From Carya illinoinensis (lineage: Eukaryota > Streptophyta > Magnoliopsida > Fagales > Juglandaceae), in assembly GCF_018687715.1 (NCBI RefSeq), contig NC_056758.1, positions 8,454,501 to 8,518,500 of the forward strand: a stretch of 64,000 bases of DNA. The letters are read 5' to 3'. This document shows positions 11,547-22,984 of the stretch, piece after piece (positions within the stretch are counted from its first letter, which is position 1; each line of letters begins with the position of its first letter). Under the pieces are notes generated by a model. That model was not told the origin of the DNA. It worked only from the letters and a program-made list of their open reading frames with translations, and ran no database searches. The position numbers and the translations under genes are program-made.

Positions 11547-11551
11547 TTATG

Positions 11552-12839
11552 CTTGAGTGAGATTCGAAGTTAAAGGTTTGACTTGATAAAAGGCAAGATG
11601 TCGCATGGATGGAAGGCTTTTGGACGCGAGACGCATGTACAGACGAAAGTGAAGATTGAAATTCAAAATAGGAAAATGAAGTGAGTGGGGGTTGAAGCAA
11701 TTATTTTACCTACTACGTAGGATGTGCATGTGCAGTTAACAAGAAAAAAAAAACAAAAATGATGAAAAAGAAAAGAAGGGGCTCCCTTCTTTAGATTGAC
11801 TTGGTCCTTAGGAATATTTTCTTTATCGTGTGCAAGCTGGACTCATGTACGCTAGGCTAGCAAGTGACACGCGGGACAAAAAACTTATTTAAGCAACATG
11901 CGAGCTGACGGACGTAACCCAACAGGAAATTTTGAATTTTAGATGCTAGCATGAGTTACGGATATACACAAGAGAGATTTATCGGTTTGTGACTGGGAGG
12001 ACTTTGAGAGGTAGCGAGACGCAACAAATTGCTGGGATGGAGATTTGAAAAAAAAAGATAAAAAAAAAAAAACACGCGAGAGGCAACTAACGGAAAGGAA
12101 CATTGAAGAACGATGTTGTGCGACTGCGAGGAGCATTTTTCAATCTCATTTTCCTTCCATTATTCTTAGAAAAAATTATGGTGAATTTGTTTTTGTTAAA
12201 TTTAATTTTAAATATGAATTAAATTTTCTTTATTATAGGAAAAAGATATAATCTAGTTTCGAACTATACTTGATTTTCTATGCTAATTTAAAGTAATTCT
12301 TTCTTTATTTGTCTGATTTATTCTGAGCTTATTACTTCTAATTAACTGGCCATTAATTAGATAATTTTAATATTATGATTTGCTATCGAAAGAGAAAATT
12401 ATAAGATAGATCTTGAATATTTCGGCATAAGTAAATATAGAGATCGAAAAACTTGTATGAACCTATGTAATATTAAAAACATTGGTCTTATTGCTTTCTT
12501 GTTTTATTAATTTGTATACTTTTGTGTAAAATGATGAACAAGAATAATTGTCAATTGATTATTGAAAGAGACTTTTAGATGAATTAGAAATTTGCTAACA
12601 AACAGAGAGAATTAAATTCAATTAGTTAGATGTGTAAAGTATAGTGAGGAATTAAGTGAAATCGATTTCTTAGAAGTTTTCATTCTCATTAATTTGATCT
12701 TTAAATAACAGTTTTCTTGTCCTTTAAATATTTTCTTTAAATTGATTTTATTTCAAATTGTAATCACAAATTTTTAGTGACTATTCTAAATAAAGTCAAA
12801 ATTAGTATAATTTCGATTCTTATTAAAAGTAAGTTACCA
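11552..12839 (+). repeat. Outer element 3' LTR, right piece
   Basis: Continues the LTR begun at 2152. It has no gene, is AT-rich toward the right and ends GTAAGTTACCA, an inverted match to TGATGACTTAC at the LTR start. The short open frame on the minus strand at 11939-12136 has no recognisable content. Confidence 0.6.
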
Positions 12840-13686
12840 ATCTTTGATGACGATATTCTTCTTTTCACTTTATTATAAAACTACGATACTGTGCATTTGT
12901 AATTTTGCACCAATCAAGTTTTGCATTGGAATATATTTGATGAAAGACATGTTCTTTAACTCTGAGGCTGAGATAATCACCAGGTTTCCCATAAGTCCTT
13001 GCAATAGTTCAGACAAGTTAACCTGGAGGTGTACAGTAGATGATAAGTTCTTAGTTAAAAGTGCATATCATCATTGAAGAGAAAAAAACATATAAAAGGA
13101 ATGGGCAATCATAAGATAATAGTTTCAACTTAGAGATTTGGTGCAAGATTTGGAAGCTCAAGGTGACTAATGTTGTTAAAGTATTTATCTGGAGAGCTAG
13201 TCATGAGGCTCTTCCAACTAAGCTCAATTTGTTCAAAAGACAGGTGGTGGATTCTCCAAATTGTTCAATATGTATGGAATATCCTGAAAATGTGGCACAT
13301 GCTGTTTGGAATTGCAGATTAGCACAAGATGCTTGTGGGCTATGCTCTAGAAGATTACATAAGTGCATCAAGCAGGATAAACCTTTCAGGGAAGTTCTTG
13401 CTCCTTTGCTCATACATGAATGAATAGGAACTTGAAGAGATATCACTAATAGCTCAACAAATATGGAAAAGACGAAATACCTACATCTTTGAAGGAAAAT
13501 TTACACTTCCCTGTGCACTGGTGAGCTAATCAATCCAAGCAATAGTAACTACATAAGATACCATCAACAAATTCCTAAGAGTGCAAGAAAAAACACTACA
13601 ACATATCTCTAATGGAAAGTACCTCCCTCAAGCTACTACAAAATCAATTGGGATGCATCTATTAACAAAGTTCAGTGCAAAGTGAG

Positions 13687-13868
13687 TAGGACTGTTCATA
13701 CGGGCTAGATAACCGGGTTCCAGTTACGGTTTTCGATCCGGATCAAATACGGGCCGAAAACCGGATTACGAAAGACCAATGCGGTCCGGGTATGGGTTTT
13801 AAAACCCTAATAATCCAGTACCTGCATCCTTTAAAAGGAAAAACCGCTTCGTTGATCTCTGATAGACC

Positions 13869-13921
<53 letters not shown>

Positions 13922-14451
13922 CGAGCTCAGAAGAAACTTCAAACCCTAACCTCATTCGTCGTGCCACTGACCTCGTGATGGCGTGAGCCATCATCGTGAC
14001 CCCATTGCTGAGTCATTTTCATCTCTTTTATTGCTGAATCGTCTTCATCTCTCTCATCGCCGAAATTCGGAAGCCCTGTCTAGTGCCGGGACCTAGCTTC
14101 CTCTACTGAGTTCCGAAACCTTAGACGTCGGCCGTCGTCTCTCATTCACTCTTCCTCTACCGATCGAAGATCTGTTCTTCATGGCCGTTGTCTTCTTCAT
14201 GGCCGTTTTTTTTTTTGCTAGATCTACTCTTTCTTGTTGACGATGGGGTTCTTCTGTTTCTGGAAAACAAAACACACACCCGAGTTTTATCCGGAACCCG
14301 GAATCCGGTTTTGAAAAATTCGGATTTATCCGAATTCCGGCCCGTATTAGAACTGGGCTAATTCGGTGCGGGTTTTGGCCCAGATTTAATATCCAGATTT
14401 TGGTCTGGGTACACACAGATTTCCAAGTCGAAACCCGGATGAACAGGCCTA
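13687..14451. mobile_element. Non-autonomous hAT-type element with 8-bp target-site duplication
   Basis: Inverted termini TAGGACTGTTCATACGGG (left) and TAGGCCTGTTCATCCGGG (right, reverse complement) match at 16 of 18 positions. An 8-bp duplication AAAGTGAG lies at 13679-13686 and 14452-14459. Eight-bp duplications with TAGG-type ends are hallmarks of hAT elements. The 765-bp interior has subterminal CCGG/CCGAA-rich motifs, a (CT)n run at 13871-13917 and no transposase. It splits the LINE RNase H region, so it is younger than the LINE. Confidence 0.92.
13871..13917 (+). repeat. (CT)n microsatellite
   Basis: About 23 CT dinucleotides within the hAT element. Confidence 0.98.
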
Positions 14452-14850
14452 AAAGTGAGAATAAGAGTTATAGTAAGAAACTAAGAAGGAAGGGTCATAG
14501 AAACATTGAGATCCACTAGAGATATATATCTTGATGCTCTTTTGGGTAAAGCCATTACAGTTTTTAAAGCCATTATTTTTTGTATTGACATGGGCTTGCA
14601 ACAAGTTTTTTTTTTTTAAGGAGATGCATTGATAGTGGTTAATGCCGTTAATAGTTCTGAGGAGAGTGGAGATGATTGTATGAAATGTCAAACTGCTAGA
14701 AAAGGTGAACCATTGGTTTGTAAGGCATGTTTGTAGGAGAGTCAATAATGTTGCACACTTATTAGCAAATATTGTTCTAGGACTCTGAGGAGAGTATTCA
14801 ATTAGAAGATTATTCTCATTATATTCATTCTTTGCTCCAAAGAGAATCAA

Positions 14851-16265
14851 TAAAGAAAGTCATTTTCTAAAAATAAAAGAAATGCACATGCTTGTCTATA
14901 CCTTTTACATACATTTAGGGCCATTTGGATAAAGATGAGACATGAATTTTTTAAAATTTCTCGTAATTTTGTTTTTAAATATTACTCCGAGATAAAAATA
15001 TTTTTTAATTTCAAATTTTTTACTTTTTGATTTAATCATTATATAAATCTAAAAACCAATATAACTTTTATAAACTTTAAAATAAAATACAAAATTTAAT
15101 ACAACTTTTATAAAATTCAAAATACAAATTATATTCAAACAATTTCTTTTTACTTTAAAATATTTTTAGTTAATTTTTTCCTCTCATTTTTTAAAAATTA
15201 AATAAAACATCTTAAACTAAAACTATTTTATTATCATTAACGTAATTTTGAGATATCATTGTCAAAACAGTACTTATTCAGACTAAGAAAAAGAAAAAAA
15301 GAAAAAAAAAGAAAAAAGAGCAGGTCGCTGTCCCTGACCGGCCTGACCTGTTACACAAGCCGTATCACAGGAATATGCCGCGAATTTCATCCATCAAACG
15401 TTACAGACAAGGGGTAAAAGCCAGAATAGATGCCCTAAAACTTTAATTAATATCTAGAAGTGAGAAATAAATATATTATAATATTATAAAATATTCAATG
15501 TTAAGCAAAAACTACACCTAAAATTTATTTCATATTTTTATCTCTCTTTTTTTAAAATCATTTTATTTTATTTTTCAAAGACTTTTTTATAAATATAAAA
15601 AGAGATAAATATAATATATAAATTAAGAAAAATAATTTAATTATAAAATAATTATATAAAAATAAATTTATAAATTAATGTCTCTAATATGATAGGTCAA
15701 ATTATAAAATTATTTTATTATAAAATAAATAAAAAAATTATATAAAATTACAAGCTAATTTATAAATTTATTTCTACAAATATATCACTTCTCATGTGTT
15801 AAAGGATCGCAATGCGTTTTTTTTTTTTTTAATAAAAAAGGTTAAAAATGAGGAAAATGATAAACACAAGTTACATTTTACAATATTTTACATAATAATA
15901 TTTAAAAGGAGGGATATTTTTATAAATTATCTTATAAAATTAATATTACCGTATAAAATATCTTTATTTTATAACATATATTATATAAATTATTATAAAA
16001 TATGTTATGTGAATATCATTTTTCTAAAAAATTATATTACCCATTGATATTTGAAAAGATGTCAGCACAGTGAAGGTGAAACGATAGCAGGACGAAGGTG
16101 AAATAGAGGATGTCTTAAGCCTTCTGTGTATTTCATTAGATAAAGCCTCTGAGGGAGAGAGAAAGCTTGACTCCAATTTCCCCAGAGCAGAGCTCGCATC
16201 TCGGAAATTTGGGAAATCCAACACGACAATAGAAGAAGCATGCTCTGTTTGTTTTAAATTCATTA
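14851..16265. other. AT-rich intergenic region and 5' flank of the FHA gene
   Basis: No gene supported. About 14921-15275 starts GGGCCATTTGGATAAAGATG and ends in a roughly inverted ATCATTGTCAAAACAG, so it may be an old degenerate MITE. A GC-richer stretch at 15320-15420 and the purine/pyrimidine-mixed region 16050-16260 may belong to the promoter and 5' UTR of the gene starting at 16266. Confidence 0.4.
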
Positions 16266-19200
16266 ATGGCTGCTATAGCTTCAGTCCCTAAATGGATCCC
16301 GGAGGACGATATTTTGTTGAAGAACGCTCTCGAGGTACCCCTTGTCTTTCCAATTTTATCCCCTCCTTTTCCTCCCTCAAATCGAATTCAATTAAATTCC
16401 GTTGTCTTGGCTAGAATTTCTCTGTTAGCTTTCTTATGATTTGTGCGAGAGCTTGTATGTTAAACCTTACCTTCCAAATTTGTTGCTCTGATTCCGTTGT
16501 GTTCTCCGATTTACAGGCAGGTGCCTCTCTGGAGGCGCTTGCCAAAGGTGCTGTTCGCTTCTCCCGCCGATTTACGGTTCGTGAATTGCGAGATCGCTGG
16601 CGTTCTCTCCTCTACGACAACGATGTTTCTGCGGAAGCTTCTGCTCGCATGGTCGAGTACGAACTCTCTGCTTCCGGTAACCCATCGTCGGCGATCCTGC
16701 GGAATAAAAGCGTGGTGGCTCCGGCCAAAAGAAAAGCTGACAGCGTCCGTGAACAGTACTACGCGATGCGGAAGAAACTCTGCGGCCATCATGCTTTTCA
16801 ATCCTTTGATTTAAGTTTTCTAGGTTCGCTGAATGAGGATGATCGCCTCCTCGGCAATGGAAGTGGTTGCCAGGCTCCGCCTGGGAGTTCTATGATTGTC
16901 CATGGTGTTGAGTGCCATTTAGGTTTTCAGAATCCGCGTGGTGAGATTTTGAATCATGTTCCTCCACTCATAAGGAGGCATGTGAATTCGGCAAATGCCA
17001 TAGCAAATAGTGGCACTGAATTAATTTTTAAGCAGAACGATGCGCTGAAAGATAGTTTAGTTGAGGATTTTGGGAATAGCCCAGGCGCTGTGGATATAAG
17101 GCCGCCTTATGAGATTCCAGATATGCCTATCTGGAGAACGATCGAGGACGTCTCAGCTCCTGCAATGCCGATAAGTATGAGCCCTGGAGGTGAGGAACAG
17201 TGTGCGGGCGAGAAAATGATACTTCCCGATGATGTGGATGGGGAGCAAATACGTTCATCCGTGTATCATATTGTCCATTCGGAGCCAATTTTGAAAGATG
17301 GAAATGCCAGTGGTTTTGTGGATCTTTCGGATTGTCTATTGAACCTCGCAAATGAGGACGAGCTTCCGTTCGCGGACGAAGATGCAAAAGACGCCTCGAA
17401 TAAGCCTTGTTGCGATAGTGATAATTCAATTCCGTTGAGTTGTCTGAATAAGGCTCATGAAGATTATGTTGTAACTGATGTTTGTGAACCTCGAACATTG
17501 GTTTTAAATGCGGGATTGGATGCTGCTGCTGATTCGGCTCAATCTGGTCTTATTGATCGGCATAGTCTTTGTTCCTCCGTAGTCGGTATGACTTCGTCTA
17601 CATCGGTGCCTGATCATCTTCGTCCAAAACTTTACGACGGAGAGATGGAATGCACATTGAATACCGAGGATCCGGAAATCCCATTCAATGACCACATATG
17701 CTTATCTACTGCATTTGCTTATACTTCTATATGGCCAAATTATAAGGAGACCACTAAACCATCCTCCTCTACCCATCAAACGAACGGTGAACGTGAAATA
17801 AACTTGAAGAAAAAAGATGAAAATTCTTCTCCATCTTTAACTCGCATGGTGGCTCTAGAACCAGTACCAGAGACTCGTTCAAAGCATCCAATTGTTGGTT
17901 TTGGAACCAAACCTGGATGGCCTGATGGTAACCATCTTGCCGTGGACTCCCAGGAGAGCATCATTATTGACCCAAGCCAACTAGGCAGATCCACGCATGC
18001 AACTCCAAAGTCAGCCATGGATGGAGCTCTAAAAATAAAGGTGCATGTCAAAATTAAGTTCGTTTATGATATAAATAGCACCTGCATTTCTTCTTTGGTA
18101 ACTTTCATATGTAGCTAAGCTAATGAATCCAATTTTAGGTCTTGAACCCGCCACCTGGTTTTTGGAACCAGGGGAGGGAGTACCATTTGAGCTCGGTTTA
18201 ATTAGGTTTGGTTGCTTTGTATAGAGCAGCAAGTTCATGGTTGTGCCTGTTCCAAATGCTTTTCCTTAGAATGCTTGTTGTACACAGGAAACCAATGCTT
18301 CAGAACTACATGCACGGCCAGGTTCCACTCAACCAGGTTTTGAACCAGAAGCAAATTCGCCAACACTGGACCAGGAAGAATCTGATGATGATGATTACGT
18401 ACCTTCCTTTTTTGATATTGAGGCAATGGTAAGAAATTAATGGTTGTGTCTAAGGAAATTTATTATGATACTCTATTTAATTAACTTTGAGGTTCTGCCT
18501 CTGATAGTTTATTGATGTTATCTTTCAGATACTTGAAATGGACTTGTGTCCAGGTGATCAGGATCCATATGTTAGTAGAGAAGGTAATAGGTCCAACTAG
18601 GTTATTTGTTCTGTGCATGCATTTCTTTCTTATGAACAAACTTAATCTGGAGAAATTTGCTTTTCAGGTGATGTATAGGAATTTACTTGAGTTTCTAGGC
18701 ATCAATGATTCGTGGTTGTAGATGCTTTATAGTTACAGATTTCATATGCATATACATACGAGCATATCTTTAATACAGATTGTTTTTTAGTTGACTTGCT
18801 TCTATTATGTTATCAACAATTTTTTGTTTAATTGTAAAGTCAACCCACCAACCAATCAATATCAAGGAGTTCATTGTTCTAGATGAGAAAGGAAATATAT
18901 TGCACTTCTCATCATAATTTGCATTTGATTTAATTTTTTTCATTTCCAGTCTTACGTTATCAGCATCAGGATACGAAGAGGAAAATCATAAGGCTGGAAC
19001 AGTGTGCTCGATCTTCTATGCAGAGAGCCATTGCATCTCGAGGTGCACTTGCAATTATGTATGGCCACCATCTGAAACACTATATTAGGAAGACTGAGGT
19101 ACAGTTTCTGACTTTTGACCATCTGAATTATTCAGTTAGCTTCATTTATGGTCAATGAACGGCTTGCTTGCATCATGGACTTAACTCTAGTTAAATTTTC

Positions 19201-20914
19201 TTCTTTTTTACAGTGGAGATCTGATGTTTTTCATATTTTTTTGCCGAATTGTCAATATATACTAGTATCTTTTTATGCAGTTTTAGTACATCATACAAAA
19301 GTTTGATCTGCTGTTGGTTTAGTGCATCTTCCTGTGAACTTATACTAGCTTCAGAGAGATTTGGGTACTGTTTAGGAGTTTTTCCTTTTTATGCTGCGCC
19401 ATCATAATACTAATTTTTTTTATTGGCACTGAGTGTCGGGGGATCAAAGTCCTAACTAATCCCGGGGGTGCATAGGCCCTCAACTATGGAGTTTTCCACA
19501 AGTGCACCTTATGTTATTTAAGGGGAAGTTCCCCTAGTTCGATAGCCCCTATAAATTGTTTGCATCAAGGATTCGAACCGTAGACCTAGAGGGAGCATAC
19601 TACCAAGACCAAGGCTTTTACCGCTTGAGTCAGCCCCTTGAGATTTCAGAATACTACTCTTAAATTGCACTTAGAGTCCAAGTGAATTTAGCTTTGTAGT
19701 GACCATAGAGGTCTAAATTAGATCTAAAATTCAATACGGATGATTGATACAAATTCAGCACTATTCAAACAGGATTTTTGAGCATACTATCAGTACAATA
19801 GGCTGAATGTGTTTTTACTTGTAAATTTTCATGTGTGATTGTTCTCTTGTTCTTAGTGCAATGTGTTTCTGTATTACAGGTTATAATTGGCAGAGCAACA
19901 AATGACTTTGAAGTTGATATTGACTTGGGAAGAGAAGGACTTGCTAACAAAGTATCTAGACGGCAGGTGGGATTTATTTGAGTGTTCTCGATGCAATGTT
20001 TTGCATATTTTGTGAGTATTGATGCTTTGTAAGAGTTTTCTTGAGTCTATATCATTTGCCAATCCTACATAAAAGAGGTGACGTGTTCTTTTCTACCAAA
20101 GTGAGTTTAGTGAGTCACATTTTGGATGTCAGTTCCCTAGCAAGGCAACTCCTGAATTTATTTAAAAAAAAAAATATCTTTTGCTAAATTGCAGGCAGGA
20201 AAGAAAATAATGATATGATGGAAATGGGGGCCAAACTATTTATAATTACTAACTAGAAAAGGTCAAGGGTCCCAATGTTGGTTGGGCTTCCCTAAGCACT
20301 CTTGCAATGGGTTAATGTTCTCAGAATATATTCATTGCCTTTGAATTCAGGGATTCTAGAAAGAATCTCTCCTGGTATTCAATTATAACTGGTGTTCATT
20401 ATTGTGCTAGGCTCTTATAAAGATGGAAGAAGATGGTTCTTTCTTTCTGAAGAATCTTGGCAAGAGATCAATCTTTTTGAATGGCAAAGAAGTTTCTCGG
20501 GGACAGCTTCTGAGACTTAATACTGGTAGTTTGATTGAGGTAAATGGCTTCCCATCTTTTGGTGCTGTAATGCCCACTATTTCCTGGAGTTCTTTGATGC
20601 CGTTCAAATTCACCAGTTTTCTATGTGTCATTAATTCATGTAAATTGGATTCCCTCCTTTATGTGATTCTCCAACAAAACAGAATTTGCCATTGTATTCT
20701 TTCTTAGTGTGGGCAAGTTATTATGGCATTGAAATGCTCGTGCTCAAAATTGATAACAAAATGAAATTTATTATAAATGATGAATGTGCAGATTAGAGAA
20801 ATGGCATTTGTGTTTGAGATGAATCAGAAATCTGTGAGGCGGTATCTAGTGGACCTTGCCAAAAGAAGCCAAGAAAACACCAAATTTGAATGGTCATCGG
20901 AGGGGGGCCCATAA
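16266..20914 (+). CDS. MCRS1-like FHA-domain protein (8 exons)
   Basis: Predicted nuclear protein of the microspherule-protein-1 family, which in animals and plants is a subunit of chromatin complexes such as INO80. It resembles Arabidopsis At3g54350-type proteins. CDS exons: 16266-16334, 16517-18040, 18288-18428, 18529-18583, 18950-19098, 19880-19966, 20411-20539, 20792-20914. All introns are GT-AG and the joined frame is open for 758 residues. The N-terminus (MAAIASVPKW, then EALAKGAVRFSRRFTVRELR) is the MCRS_N domain. Exon 3 encodes an acidic stretch ending in EESDDDDYVPSFFDIEAM, exon 5 a basic helix, and exons 6-8 the FHA domain (VIIGRATNDFEV, VSRRQALI, LNGKEVSRGQLLRL). The canonical FHA histidine is Gln (SRRQ), as in MCRS1. 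The gene looks intact. Only the exon 2/3 junction is less certain. Confidence 0.9.
19413..19649 (-). mobile_element. tRNA-derived SINE in intron 5 of the FHA gene
   Basis: A 237-bp minus-strand insertion flanked by AATACTA at 19406-19412 and 19650-19656. Read on the minus strand it begins near GGGGCTGACTCAAGCGG (box A-like), has GGTTCGAATCC (box B) about 50 bp further on, and ends in an A-rich tail (T-run at about 19413-19420 on the plus strand). These are the internal pol III promoter and tail of a tRNA-derived SINE. It lies in an intron and leaves the reading frame untouched. Confidence 0.85.
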
Positions 20915-21704
20915 AAGAGAAGCGATAGAAGGTACAAACTTTTTCCTCGTTTTGTAATTCATCTCATGAATAGCCAGTTTCAACTGTATTTGTTAACCCT
21001 TGTACTGGGAGCATCCTCGTGCTACATGCTACAAAACAATATTATGTATATGCTTTCTCCCGAAGGAATGTATATATATATATATATATGTCCACATAGA
21101 AGTAGAAATAGTTTAGAATTTAAGCACTGATAGCATCAAGTAGCGATTCATTTCCCGTTTGATTCTGTTTTCTATTATTGCTCTATGCAGTTAGGGGTAG
21201 TTGTTGATGCATGCATATTTTCAAGACATCAGATGTCCATATTGCCAATGCTTTTGTTGTTAGCTCATGTCTTTGGCTAATTGGTGTACTCCACTCGCCA
21301 ATTAATGGCCTAAGCAATATTTCTTTGTGCACTATCTTTTTCATCAGTAATAATTCACACTCAGATAATAATTATCATCACTATTCACTAGAATCTGGTA
21401 GCCCAAGTTCCTATGTGTACATGTTTTCTTTTGGGGTGCTCAATTGCATAGGATCATGCTTTATTGTAATTTCACCTAGTATATACTGCCCGCATTTCAT
21501 ATTTCTCCTTCCAGATACAAAAATGAATAATGAAATCAAGAAAAATAAATAAATACAAATGAATAAAAACTAAAAGCTCACTTATACTCATTTGCCTTAA
21601 ATTCTTCTTTTTTATTTATCGGAAACCAGATCCTTAAAAAAAATGCTTTTGGGGGCATGGGTTTTGATGCTTGTCTACATTATTCATATATATATACATA
21701 TATA
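20915..21704. other. 3' flank of the FHA gene
   Basis: Likely 3' UTR followed by intergenic DNA, including a (TA)n run at about 21070-21090. No further gene is supported. The 113-residue open frame at 21211-21552 has no family features. Confidence 0.5.
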
Positions 21705-21977
21705 GTAGAAAAAGAGGACGTGCGATGCACGTGTACCTAGTTGATATTTTTCCTACATTCTAGAACTTCAAAATTTTCGACTTTAACTATACACGGGCAG
21801 AATTTTATCTATATTCTAACAAATATTTTTGCTCAATAAATATTGTACATATTATCTGCAAAATATTCATAACAACATAGAACTTCCATAAATATATTTA
21901 CAACTACATATGAATACTTTGTACTTATATATTACAATAATTGAAAGTTAAAAAAAAAAAAGGTCTAAATACTCATC

Positions 21978-22349
21978 CTACTCTTCCTGGGATGTTATTA
22001 ACAGACAATACAAAAGCCGCAGTCTTCCAGATACATTCATTTGTGCGCCCAATACTATCATATATTCATTATCTTGGATTTTATTTGCAATGTCCTCAAG
22101 ATATGGTAGGTGTTCTTGTAACGATGAAAACATATAAAAACATACTGTATTAAATTTTTTAAATGTATTTAAATGTATAGATTTTACCTCGCGTGTATGT
22201 TCTATAAGATCAATTGTTGCACAACCCAAAATTTGTTTTGCTAAGGATTCAAAAATAACCATTGGTGTTGATGCGCTATTATCATACACATCTAAATAAA
22301 CTCGACACCTAATAGTAGTGAATAAATTATTATTTGTTAAACCTAACAA
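21978..22349 (-). pseudogene. RPA1-like OB-fold fragment inside the Helitron
   Basis: The minus-strand translation CRVYLDVYDNSASTPMVIFE, followed by a stretch of the type LAKQILGCATIDLIEH, matches the DNA-binding OB fold of plant RPA 70-kDa-like proteins (the variety carried by Helitrons). The frame then shows a likely intron with donor GAG|GTAAAATC and acceptor TTACAAG|AACACC. Splicing joins LIEHTRE to EHLPYLEDIANK and continues to YMIVLGAQ. Upstream exons and the rest of RPA were not found. In plant Helitrons RPA-like genes sit downstream of Rep/helicase, which agrees with its place near the 3' end. Confidence 0.6.
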
Positions 22350-22984
22350 ATTAAACTTGTAGGGTTTTTCAAATTTATTAAAATTTTTTAATTAAAATTT
22401 TCAAAGTTTATTGTATGACTTAACATAGATTGGACCTGTAGGGTTTATTTTTCTCTACTTAAATGACACCGTATAGAGGGATTCGAAATTAAACATTATC
22501 ACATGAACTAAACCCAACAAATAATCAACATTTTAAATTTAAGCATATGCACATTTTGAAATTCACAACACACAATTCAGAAATTCTCATTCTTCATCTC
22601 CATTTCATCCCAACCAAATCTCCAATCTCCATATCTCAAAAAAATATAAAAAACAAACAAAATCATTCAAAAAAGGGTAAATAAAGAAATTTTATTTTTT
22701 TAAAATAAGATATTTGGTTTAAAAAAATAAAATTATATCGTCATTGCTAGTGCAAATATGAGGCTTTCTGCAATTTTAAATATTTTTATGATTGGATCAA
22801 TGGAATTGCTTAAAGCCGATCCAAAATTGTTTTCAATTATTTTTTTCAGTAATGTATCGTTTTGTACTACCTTGAGAATTTGAATTAATAATTAAAGTAA
22901 AACATCAAAACAAGAGAAAATACATTTTTAGTGAAGAAGACAATATAAAATTTATAAGGCATTTAAATAAGAAATGGAATCAAT

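Larger units (their letters stand above)
2382..11551 (+). mobile_element. Complete Ty3 chromovirus (Tekay/Del-like) with 5-bp target-site duplication
   Basis: A full-length element bounded by TTATG at 2382-2386 and 11547-11551. Order: 5' LTR 2387-4409, primer-binding site 4412-4423, gag with a CCHC knuckle, protease, reverse transcriptase, RNase H, integrase, chromodomain-like tail, polypurine tract 9511-9523, 3' LTR 9524-11546. The LTRs begin TGTGATGA and end GCGTCACA. They are exactly equal in length and differ by about 55 substitutions on a by-eye count (about 2.7 percent), with no indels seen. Three in-frame stops break pol, so this copy is probably not autonomous now. The chromodomain-type tail and long LTRs suggest the Tekay clade. 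The clade name is an inference. Confidence 0.95.
1..12839 (+). mobile_element. Outer Tat/Athila-type Ty3 LTR retrotransposon, 3' part, internally deleted and split by a chromovirus
   Basis: The element enters from the left edge of the window with a protease fragment (2-376), continues as a non-coding 3' region with a typical T-then-G-rich polypurine tract, and ends with a 3' LTR beginning TGATGACTTAC at 2152. That LTR is interrupted at 2386/11552 by the chromovirus and resumes to about 12839, where GTAAGTTACCA is a near-perfect inverted match to the LTR start. The two LTR pieces add up to about 1.5 kb. No reverse transcriptase, RNase H or integrase lies between the protease and the 3' region, so this is a deletion derivative. 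Family assignment rests on the protease sequence and the characteristic 3' motif. The 5' end is outside the window. Confidence 0.75.
12845..14850 (+). pseudogene. L1 LINE remnant: 3' end of ORF2 (zinc-binding region and RNase H), split by a hAT element
   Basis: The translated pieces match the C-terminal part of plant L1 ORF2. At 12955-13080 there is a segment of the type ITRFPISPCNSSDKLTWRC. At 13150-13420 lies the reverse-transcriptase zinc-binding domain (WKLKVTNVVKVFIWRASHEA, then CSICMEYPENVAHAVWNC). After it come remnants such as IAQQIWKRRN and the RNase H start INWDASINKVQCK, which stops at the hAT insertion (13687). RNase H resumes after 14459 with pieces such as GDALIVVNAVNSS and VCRRVNNVAHLLA. 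Several stops and frameshifts show it is dead. The 5' nine-tenths of the LINE are missing. Confidence 0.85.

Noticed and set aside
14921..15275. AT-rich block starting GGGCCATTTGGATAAAG as a MITE, with look-alikes near 29540 and 32960
   Set aside because: Inverted ends are too diverged to define, so it is only mentioned under the intergenic entries.
21211..21552. 113-residue open frame 3' of the FHA gene
   Set aside because: No family features; hydrophobic and Ser/Asn-rich composition fits chance in AT-rich DNA.
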